Origin: Sphingomonas hengshuiensis | GTDB taxonomy: Bacteria; Pseudomonadota; Alphaproteobacteria; Sphingomonadales; Sphingomonadaceae | Direction of reading: 5' to 3' | Length of the DNA: 64,000 nucleotides | Assembly (NCBI GenBank): GCA_003240755.1 | Contig: QFNF01000012.1 | Location: 1 to 64,000 of the forward strand | Shown here: piece by piece, positions 14,910-21,911 of the stretch | Position numbering within the stretch: the first letter of the stretch is position 1 | Layout: each line of letters begins with the position of its first letter | Made by a program: the position numbers and the translations under genes | Notes under the pieces: model-generated | Seen by the model: only the letters and a program-made list of their open reading frames with translations | What the model was told of the DNA's origin: nothing | Database searches by the model: none

Positions 14910-15576
14910 CGCCGAGCCATCGCCGCGGTTCGGCACCGAAGCTCCGCGTCGGGCCGCCTTGCCAAACGAATGGGTGCCTCTTCCCCGCACGATTCGCGAG
15001 GCCGAGGCTGCGTTTCTGGACGTCCTCAGGGATCGACGCTCCGCCGTTGGCGCCTCGGTCGGCTCCGACGACCTCTCCTCCCTCCTCTGGCACGCCACCG
15101 CGTTGCGGGAGAGGCGCGCGGATGGCCGCTTCGGCATCCCTTGGGAGAGCCGGCCCGCTCCGTCGGCCGGCGGCCTCCACGCGATACGCATCGTCGTGCT
15201 TCCGCTTGAGGACGCGGCACAGGCGGGCGAATACCTGCCGGACCATCACGCCCTCGCTCCCATCGATCCGAACGGCCTCAATGCGAATCGTGCCAGCGTC
15301 TTTGAGATGATCGGCGCGAACACCGGAACGACCCTTCAGCTCGCCTGCGACTTTGAGCTGCTGACAGAGTGCTACGACAATCCGGAGACGCTGATGTGGC
15401 GCGACGCGGGAGCACTCGCGGCGACCATCGCTTTCTCGGCGACGGCGCTCGGCATGACATCCGTGGTCCTCGGGCGGGCGGGCGGCGGCGTTCTCAAAGC
15501 GGCCGGCATCGACCCGCGCTTCGCGGCGGTAGGCGCGGTTCACGTCGGAGCAGCCGTCGCCAGCGCTATGCGGTGA
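14899..15576 (+). CDS. Nitroreductase/SagB-type flavoprotein
   Basis: A 225-residue protein of the FMN-dependent nitroreductase fold, most like SagB/McbC-type oxidoreductases. FLDVLRDRRSAVGASVG holds the Arg pair that binds FMN phosphate, followed by PSAGGLHAIRIVVLPLED (the PSAG motif) and a C-terminal GMTSVVLGRAGG segment. It overlaps the QueC-like gene by 11 bp and ends the operon. It might reduce or oxidise a nucleobase intermediate or a modified peptide, since SagB homologues act on ribosomally made peptides. No direct evidence for a substrate. Confidence 0.75.
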   Translation: MPIDAEPSPRFGTEAPRRAALPNEWVPLPRTIREAEAAFLDVLRDRRSAVGASVGSDDLSSLLWHATALRERRADGRFGIPWESRPAPSAGGLHAIRIVVLPLEDAAQAGEYLPDHHALAPIDPNGLNANRASVFEMIGANTGTTLQLACDFELLTECYDNPETLMWRDAGALAATIAFSATALGMTSVVLGRAGGGVLKAAGIDPRFAAVGAVHVGAAVASAMR

Positions 15577-15930
15577 GCCGAACAATTGAAGGAATTACCT
15601 GACTCTCCGGAGAGGCTTCGCATTAGCATGGAGGTGGCAAGTGCTCCTGCAGCCTGACCACATCGCGTAGATGCTCGCAAAGAGCACCAGCTTGACGCGA
15701 TGGGTCCGCACCGCCCCAAGAGTGAACGAACGAGCAGGATGCTGGCCTGAAGCTCCAAAGCGGCCATGCCGCTCTCCACCCAGACCTAAGTTCGCCAAGC
15801 GAATCTCGGACGCTGCGGGCTTCCGCATTGTGCATTGAACTGTGCACCAACCTGTAGCACAAGGCGGATCGGACGAACCAGGAACCGCGGATTTGCGTGG
15901 CTTTCGGCGCCGTAAGATATTGGAACGGAA
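15577..15930. other. Non-coding gap at the end of the QueC module
   Basis: About 350 bp without a supported gene; frames here have no recognisable protein character. The right edge runs into the tRNA-Gly-like repeat, so this is probably junction DNA of the left integrated element. Confidence 0.5.
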
Positions 15931-15948
15931 TCCCTTCACCCGCTCCAT
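15931..15948 (+). repeat. tRNA-Gly 3'-end repeat, probable attachment site (internal)
   Basis: TCCCTTCACCCGCTCCAT is identical to 21813-21830 and to the usual 3' end of alphaproteobacterial tRNA-Gly genes (T-stem, acceptor stem CACCCGC, TCCA). The full tRNA is not here. It lies at the 3' end of the recombinase pseudogene, whose stop codon is inside the repeat. This is best read as an att junction between two tandem islands. Confidence 0.75.
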
Positions 15949-17517
15949 AACAAACAGCCGTTCCTCCAGAGCCGACTTGCCGCTGGCACGGCTAACCGTC
16001 CCTCGACCTCCAGCAGCACACCGCGCCCGTCCGGATTGGGTGTGAGGACGATGCGATCGATCAGTTCACGCAGCGCCGGGATTGCCTCCAGCCGGGCTTC
16101 GGGATCGGCGAGCGCTTCGTTCAGCCGTTCGACCTGCGCGCGATAGTCAGCGGCGACCGTGGGGTGCAGCGCGACGACGGGCATTGCCTCCAGCTCGGCG
16201 AGGGCGCGTTCGGCGGCGTCCTGCTCGGCCCGGGCTTCGGCGAGCGCCTCGCGAATGTCTGCGAACTCCTGACCGCCAGCAGCGATGGCGGCGACCAAGC
16301 GCTTCACCTGTCCCTGTGCGGCCGTCAGGCGCTTCCGAAGACGCGCTTCGTCCCGGCGGCTGTCGGCGGCGCGGCGGGCATATTCAGCGTGGTACTCGCG
16401 GACGAAGACCTCGACCAACGCCGGGTCGAACATCCGCTGGCGCAAGGCAGCCAGCACCCGGCGCTCGTAATGCTCGGTCGTGATCTGCCGGTTGTTCGTG
16501 CAACTGCCGTCCGACTTGTGCTTGGTGCAGCCCCACCGCTCGGTCCCGATGACGATCCAGCCCTCGCCGCACAGACCGCAGACGCCGAGACCCGACAGCA
16601 TCCGACGCGGGCGGACGGTCCGGTGCAGCTTGACGCCGTGATAGGACCGTCGCCGCGCCTGAACCGCCTCCCAGGTCTCGTCATCGATGATGCGGAGGTG
16701 GGGGACCGAATGGACGACCCGGTCCTCGACGACGTTGACGCGGATGCGGACCGTCCGGGAAACCGGCTCGGGCACCTTGCTGGTACGGTTGTGGACAAGC
16801 CGGCCGACATAGAGTTCGTTGCGCAGGATACCATTGCCACGTCGCCCGTCACCGTTGATCGTTGAAGCCCGCCAGTGCGATCCACGAGGCCCCTTGATGC
16901 CATCCGCATTGAGCCCGGCGGCGATCGTCCGTGCAGCCAGACCGCGGGCGAACTCGCGGAAGATGCGGCGGATGACCTCGGCCTGCTCCTCGTCGATCTC
17001 GCGCAGACCCGGATCGGACGGCCACGGGCATCCATCTGGTTGGCTGTCCGGTAGCCATAGGCGAGGCCGGCCGGCGAGCGACCGCTGGCCACGGTACCAC
17101 GCTGGCCGCGCTTGATCTTGGCGCCGAGTTCCTTGCGAAACTGCGAGTCCATCAGGCCCTTGATTGCGCCGTTGATTTCGGTGATGACCCCGTCCGTCAG
17201 AGTGAACAGCCGGGTGTTGTGATATTCGAGCTGCTCCCGGATGTGGTAGCTGTCACCCTGGTGTCGCGCGATTCGGTCGGCGGATTCGGTGAGCACCTGG
17301 TCGATGTCGCCTTGCCTTACCCGTGCCAGCATGGCGGCGACGCCCGGTCGCTGCTCCTCGGTGATCCCGCCGCGCCGCTGATAGCATAGTCGGTGAAGAC
17401 CTCAACGACGGTCCAGCCTTCGCAATCGGCACGCTCCCGGCAGATGGCGATCTGGTCTTCGATCGACCGGCTGTTCTGCAACTGGCTGGAGAAGCGGGCG
17501 TAGATCACCGTCCTCAT
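15936..17517 (-). pseudogene. Large serine recombinase, broken by two single-base deletions
   Basis: A large serine recombinase reading toward the att repeat. It starts MRTVIYARFSSQLQNSRSIE (catalytic Ser in RFSS), continues through ITEEQRPGVAAMLARVRQGD and KIKRGQRGTVASGRSPAGLA, then GLREIDEEQAEVIRRIFREF, and a zinc ribbon (CGLCGEGW...WGCTKHKSDGSC) with a long C-terminal coiled coil. The frame changes twice, near 17366-17368 and 17008-17010. In both places one G seems to be missing from a G run, so only an inactive product is expected unless these are sequence errors. The stop falls in the tRNA-Gly repeat, so it probably once moved the module. Confidence 0.85.
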
Positions 17518-17696
17518 TCCGACCGGCTCCGGCCGATCGCCCGCAAGTCGCGCACGGCGGCCAGGCGCGCCCAAGCTCGGACGAAGGTCTCGAGTTCGGG
17601 TTCTGGCCCTGTTGTAGCGGATCGCGATGCATCCTGTTCTTCGACTGCGACAGCACTCAACGCCGCGCTCGTGGACTGTCGTTGAAAGGTCGCCAT
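17514..17696 (-). CDS. Small unknown protein coupled to the recombinase
   Basis: A 60-residue frame from ATG 17696 (MATFQRQSTSAALSAVAVEE) to SRSE, whose stop overlaps the recombinase start as ATGA. The coupling suggests a real gene, perhaps an accessory protein of the recombinase. No domain is recognisable. Confidence 0.45.
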   Translation of the reverse strand: MATFQRQSTSAALSAVAVEEQDASRSATTGPEPELETFVRAWARLAAVRDLRAIGRSRSE

Positions 17697-17786
17697 TCCG
17701 ATACGATCGGAAAGATCGTGATATTCCAAATTTTCCTCCGATCGGCACGTGCGCCTGAAGCCGTCGGGCGGATCACGGCACCACAA

Positions 17787-18199
17787 TCAATGCCCGATGC
17801 GGTACCATTTCACTTTCGGTGCTTCGACGCTGTCGATCGACAGGCGAACGGCTCGCAGATCGTCGATCGATCCGCAAAACAGCTGTGCGGGCGCTTTGTT
17901 GTCCAGTACGGCGAGCGGCTGATCGAGGGCGTGGCGGATGGCGCCGCTGTCATGATTTAGCCGCCATTCGAGACGCTGCAGGATGTTGACGAACAGCCGC
18001 AACCGTTGCTGCTGTTCCAATCGAGTTGCATCGACAGCCGCCCTTCGGTGATGAGGGCGACCGCCTGCTCGTGGGTCAGGTCGATCACCGCCATCAGATG
18101 TTCGGGCGCCAGACGATGGGTCAGCATGATCCGTCCGGCAAGGTCGGCCAACGCCCAACCCGATGGATTCGAACCAGTTTGGCCGGGAGGCAAATTCAT
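17787..18199 (-). pseudogene. DUF2384 (MbcA/ParS/Xre-type) antitoxin, frameshifted
   Basis: Two overlapping frames together make one protein. The 5' part reads MNLPPGQTGSNPSGWALADL and continues through RLAPEHLMAVIDLTHEQAVA. The 3' part reads QQRLRLFVNILQRLEWRLNH, then GSIDDLRAVRLSIDSVEAPK and VKWYRIGH. The 3' part is typical of the DUF2384 toxin-binding domain. The join needs one missing base near 18007-18020. No partner toxin gene (RES domain) is adjacent. This is the third single-base lesion within about 1 kb, which supports real decay of this module. Confidence 0.6.
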
Positions 18200-18535
18200 T
18201 CTAATACTCGCGAAAGCAGGATCACCGCCCGGTCGGGTCGGATCAGGCTGCCCGTCCTTTCATCACGGCCGACAGCTTCGCTGACTGCGGTCGTTTCCGC
18301 TCTTGTTGCTCTATCAGCGGCGCTTGCCGCTGCGCCTTCCGGAACCGCTCAGGGCGGTGGAGGACCTGGCGCGGCACCGCGCCACACCGCCCGCACCGCC
18401 GGGCCGACACTGTAGCTGGTCATGCAAGAGCGAGACTGCCGCGACATGACAAGGGAACGATCGGCACGGCGATGACCATGGTCCCGACCAAGGCAGAAGC
18501 AGGCGACCGGGACTTCGCTGCCCCTAATTTTCGCA

Positions 18536-18560
18536 GTAAACGTGGGTCCCCCACGTTTAC
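18536..18560. repeat. Perfect 11-bp inverted repeat, 3-base loop
   Basis: GTAAACGTGGG pairs with CCCACGTTTAC. It has no downstream T run, so it is a protein-binding palindrome rather than a simple terminator. Confidence 0.7.
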
Positions 18561-18583
18561 GGTATTGCGCCCAACTTTTTTGC

Positions 18584-18609
18584 CATGTCAAAAAGCCTGT
18601 TTTGACATG
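18584..18609. repeat. Perfect inverted repeat CATGTCAAAA / TTTTGACATG
   Basis: Ten-base arms around a six-base spacer. The TGTCAAAA core is shared with the next inverted repeat, and CTTTGACATG overlaps the fic start codon, so one protein may bind several of these sites. Confidence 0.65.
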
Positions 18610-18644
18610 CCCCTAAATGGCGATTGTGAGGGTTCGGAGGACTG

Positions 18645-18696
18645 TTTTGACAGGGTCTTGGCGGCGGAGGGTGAGGCGCGGCTTACCCTGTCAAAA
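18645..18696. repeat. Inverted repeat TTTTGACAGGGT / ACCCTGTCAAAA
   Basis: Twelve-base perfect arms (18645-18656 and 18685-18696) separated by 28 bases. Carries the TGTCAAAA core seen 40 bp upstream. Confidence 0.65.
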
Positions 18697-19076
18697 TGGT
18701 GGGGGGGGGCAGGGTCTCGGGCTTGACCGCAGGCGACGAGGGTCGCTGGCTGTCAATGACCTCGTAGCGGACGCATAAATCGCCAGCCAGTGCCGCTAAA
18801 CATTGAGTAATTGCTGGCGTGCGCGGTGCCGAGCAGCATGCCCAGCTTGTGAAAATGGTGGTCGGCATAACGCTGCGGATCAGCTTCCATTACACGCTTA
18901 CGCTCCACACAAAGATGGATCTGGTGCCTCGGTCATTGCGGCATCCGCAGGCACGATGCCAGCGAACTGATCCAGGGCGTGATAGCTACAATTGCAGGTG
19001 CTGTAGGTAGCTATAAGCGATTTGAGACAGCAGCCCATTCTGGTAATCGTTTTGCCATGCGATTAAGAGCTTTGAC

Positions 19077-20582
19077 ATGAAGGTCGACGCACATGACGGT
19101 CCAGCACCGCTCGGCCATATGTGGCTGCGGGCCCATTTCGGGCTCCGCGCCCCCGCGCCCCATGTGGAAAGCTATGTCATCGCTGGGGCACGCCGGACCG
19201 AAACCAACGGCTCGAACATAGTCGAGCTTTATCCGCGCGCCTATGCCACCGGAGATGACGTCATCGCCAATCTACGGTTCGCGTTGCGATATGAGCCGCT
19301 GGATCTGGGCACGCTGTCCGCCGCGTTCGCGGCCATTTCTGCCGATACCATAGCGGACTGGGTTCGCCGGGAACCGAGCGGGAGCTATGCGCGACGGGCG
19401 TGGTTTCTGTATGAGTATCTGACGGGCGACGTCCTTGCTGTGCCCGATGCCACGGCGGGCAATTATGTCGAGGTGCTTGACCCCGCCAAGCACATCACCG
19501 CCGCCCGTCGCAATTCTGCGCGCCACCGCGTGATCGACAATCTGCTCGGCGTACCCGGATTGTGCCCTACCGTCCGCCGGACGCCGCACCTTGCGGCACA
19601 GATCGATGTCCATATCGATGCCGAGGCGCGGGCGATCATCGAGCGGTACGATCCGGCGGTGCTGGCACGGGCGGTCCGCTACCTGTTCACCAAGGAAACC
19701 CGTTCGTCCTTCGCGATCGAGGGCGAAACGCCGGCCCCGGACCGCACCGAACGGTTCGTCGCCGCGCTGCGATCGGCCTCGCGCTTCGACGTCGGGGACG
19801 AGGCGGCCATCGTTCGCCTGCAGAACATGATCGTCGATCCGCGCTATGCGGCCACTGGCTGGCGAACGTTCCAGAATTTCGTCGGCGAGACGACGGTCGA
19901 TTTCCGTGAGGAGGTGCACTTCATCTGCCCCCGGCCAGAAGACGTGCCGTCGCTGATGGCGGGATGGATGGCACTGACCGCGCGAATGCTGGAAGGCGCA
20001 GTCGAGCCCGTCGTCGCGGCGGCGGTCGCCGCCTTCGCCTTCGCCTTCATCCACCCGTTCGAGGACGGCAACGGCCGCATCCACCGCTTCATCGTTCACC
20101 ATGTGCTGAGCCGGACGGGCTTCAGCCCGGATGATCTGATCTTCCCGGTGTCGGCCGCGATCGTGCGCGACCAGCGCAGCTATGACGCGGTGCTGGAGCG
20201 CTTCTCTCAACCCCTATTCGCCGCGATCGACTGGGCGTGGACCAATGAGCGGGAGATCAGCGTCCGCAACGACACCGCATCGCTCTATCGCTATTTCGAC
20301 GCGACGCCGTTCGTCGAATATCTCTACGACCGGGTGGTCGACACCGTCCGCACCGACCTGCACGAACAACTCGGCTTCCTGGCCGTGTTCGATCAGGCGA
20401 TGGACGGGGTGCGGGCGATCGTCGACATGCCCGACCGGCGCGCGGCGTTGCTGATCCGCCTGATGCTCCAGAATGGCGGGCGGCTGTCGGCAACAAAGCG
20501 GGGTCAGTTCGCGGAACTGACCGATGACGAGGTCTGCGCGATGGAAGCGGTGGTGCAGGCGTCGATGGCGGACGGCGGGTGA
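19077..20582 (+). CDS. Fic-domain AMP-transferase with built-in inhibitory motif
   Basis: A 501-residue Fic protein that would transfer AMP (or another nucleotide part) to Tyr/Thr/Ser of a target protein. The core motif is intact: IHPFEDGNGRIHRFIV near residue 325. An inhibitory helix precedes it: SSFAIEGE near residue 220 matches (S/T)xxxE(G/N), so the enzyme is self-restrained (class II). C-terminal residues 400-500 are helical and may form a small winged-helix-like tail. The ATG overlaps a CTTTGACATG string. Next to recombinase and antitoxin remnants it reads as cargo of the right-hand element; stress or defence function is possible. Confidence 0.9.
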   Translation: MKVDAHDGPAPLGHMWLRAHFGLRAPAPHVESYVIAGARRTETNGSNIVELYPRAYATGDDVIANLRFALRYEPLDLGTLSAAFAAISADTIADWVRREPSGSYARRAWFLYEYLTGDVLAVPDATAGNYVEVLDPAKHITAARRNSARHRVIDNLLGVPGLCPTVRRTPHLAAQIDVHIDAEARAIIERYDPAVLARAVRYLFTKETRSSFAIEGETPAPDRTERFVAALRSASRFDVGDEAAIVRLQNMIVDPRYAATGWRTFQNFVGETTVDFREEVHFICPRPEDVPSLMAGWMALTARMLEGAVEPVVAAAVAAFAFAFIHPFEDGNGRIHRFIVHHVLSRTGFSPDDLIFPVSAAIVRDQRSYDAVLERFSQPLFAAIDWAWTNEREISVRNDTASLYRYFDATPFVEYLYDRVVDTVRTDLHEQLGFLAVFDQAMDGVRAIVDMPDRRAALLIRLMLQNGGRLSATKRGQFAELTDDEVCAMEAVVQASMADGG

Positions 20583-20622
20583 GAGCTTTCTGATGGCGGT
20601 GTAGCTTCCGCCAGCACGGCCG

Positions 20623-21015
20623 TCAGCCGGTCCAGCGTCTGCGTGGCTCCTTGCGAGCCGTTGCGATCGTGTCGGCATTCCGCTCGTCGATACCAATCAC
20701 GTGCTTGGCGGAAAAAGGAAGCTCGGTGCCAAGCCAGAACTCGTCATTCTCGGTGATAGCGTAGGGTTCGTTATCAAGGATTCCGAGATATCCATCCGGT
20801 GTCCGTTCTCGAGCCAGAACCCACATGCGCTCGACCGAGACATCCTCGTCCGGGTCGTCCACACTGATGCAAAAGATCAGATTGGCGAGGTCGCCGACCT
20901 CCAGGCTTTCCCGCCTATGTCGATCTGGAATCCAGAACGTGCCGGGCGCTTCCGCATGTCGTGCTTCGCCATCTTCAAGGCACCATCCGTCGATTTCGAA
21001 ATCCGGCTCACGCAT
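20623..21015 (-). CDS. DUF2314-like protein of unknown function
   Basis: A 130-residue acidic protein. LEVGDLANLIFCISVDDPDE followed by VERMWVLARERTPDGYLGIL and DNEPYAITENDEFWLGTELP resembles DUF2314/DUF2185-type proteins, which carry a VERMW...G.L.N.P pattern and often occur with toxin-immunity genes. It lies 10 bp downstream of another unknown minus-strand gene, so the two are probably co-transcribed. No catalytic residues are evident. Confidence 0.6.
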   Translation of the reverse strand: MREPDFEIDGWCLEDGEARHAEAPGTFWIPDRHRRESLEVGDLANLIFCISVDDPDEDVSVERMWVLARERTPDGYLGILDNEPYAITENDEFWLGTELPFSAKHVIGIDERNADTIATARKEPRRRWTG

Positions 21016-21025
21016 CAGACCATGG

Positions 21026-21658
21026 TTAGCGGCAAGGACGAGGGCCGCAAGGTGCCATAGATGCGCCGAAAGCGGCAGCTTCCAGTCGGTTCGTTAGATG
21101 GAAGCCGACATATTCGTCGCGGCGATAGGGCCGTCGCAGTTCGCTGGCATGACGTGATCGATAATACGCATTCCAATAGCTTGTCACCCGACGCTTGGTC
21201 GTGGCCCAGAATGCTTGATTATGGATGATGAACGTCGCCAGAATTTGCTCGACCTCTGGCGTGAGCGCCTCGGATACGTCGTCCAATATCTCGACAATGT
21301 ACTCCCCGAGGAGCGCGACGATGAACGGTGCGCCCCATGGTTGTAGATCGGTTAGCAGGTCGCGAGCAGCGCGTTGTCGCTCATACCCATCGTTGCTGCG
21401 GGTCTGCAAAGCGCGCACGAACGGCCATGCATCGTCGTCGTGGCTGACCGGCAGTTTTCCAGACACGAAATACAAACGCGCCGGGATCGACACGGTTTGT
21501 CCCATCGTGCAGACGGAAAAGCGCTCGGTCCATTGCCGATCAGCAAGCTCCCGAGCCACGATTTTGGCGGCCTTCGACACGGCGGGGCGATGCTCTATTG
21601 GAAAGGCCTCGGCGAGCATCCAAGCCCCGATGTCGGTGAGCATCTCTTCGTTGGCCAT
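21026..21658 (-). CDS. Hypothetical protein at the island's right edge
   Basis: A 210-residue protein starting MANEEMLTDIGAWMLAEAFP, mostly helical, with SVCTMGQTVSIPARLYFVSG in the middle and a tyrosine-rich region (VTSYWNAYYRSRHASEL) near the end. The frame stays open upstream to 21736, but ATG 21658 is the better start. It precedes the DUF2314-like gene by 10 bp. I recognise no family; the end of the gene pair next to the att repeat marks it as island cargo. Confidence 0.55.
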   Translation of the reverse strand: MANEEMLTDIGAWMLAEAFPIEHRPAVSKAAKIVARELADRQWTERFSVCTMGQTVSIPARLYFVSGKLPVSHDDDAWPFVRALQTRSNDGYERQRAARDLLTDLQPWGAPFIVALLGEYIVEILDDVSEALTPEVEQILATFIIHNQAFWATTKRRVTSYWNAYYRSRHASELRRPYRRDEYVGFHLTNRLEAAAFGASMAPCGPRPCR

Positions 21659-21812
21659 TCCAGCACCATAGTCTATGGCTTGGCGCGCGCAATCGAGCGG
21701 CCTGGAGGCATCAGCACCTATCAAGCGACTGACCACGCCAGCCCCTAGATTGATAAGGCATTGTACGCGCTGGTTAATTCCTCGCCTTCAGCCATGGCGG
21801 TTTGTTGTCGAT

Positions 21813-21830
21813 TCCCTTCACCCGCTCCAT
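21813..21830 (+). repeat. tRNA-Gly 3'-end repeat, right attachment site of the island
   Basis: Identical over 18 bp to 15931-15948 and in the same orientation. The bases before it (GTCGAT) extend the match to the tRNA-Gly T-loop (GGTTCGATTCCC). To its right the sequence turns into ordinary core genes, so it marks the right border of the accessory region. Confidence 0.75.
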
Positions 21831-21911
21831 CTCTCCAGTCAATTTCTGCCGATGGCTCGGGCGCGGTGGCGGGGCATCCGTCCGCCCGGGACGGCATGTC
21901 GCAGTCGAACT

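Larger units (their letters stand above)
18200..19076. other. Gene-free, palindrome-rich region before fic
   Basis: Roughly 880 bp with no convincing coding sequence. It holds three inverted repeats at 18536-18696, two of them built on TTTTGACA/TGTCAAAA, plus a run of nine G at 18701-18709. The same CTTTGACATG string recurs at the fic start codon (19070-19079). It may be a leftover replication/partition or regulator-binding region of a mobile element. Confidence 0.5.

Noticed and set aside
10516..15576. A CBASS system
   Set aside because: OGG-like and QueC-like genes resemble type IV CBASS, but no CD-NTase or TGT-like gene is present; the nucleotidyltransferase at 10.5 kb has a CCA-adding-type GGxxRD motif instead.
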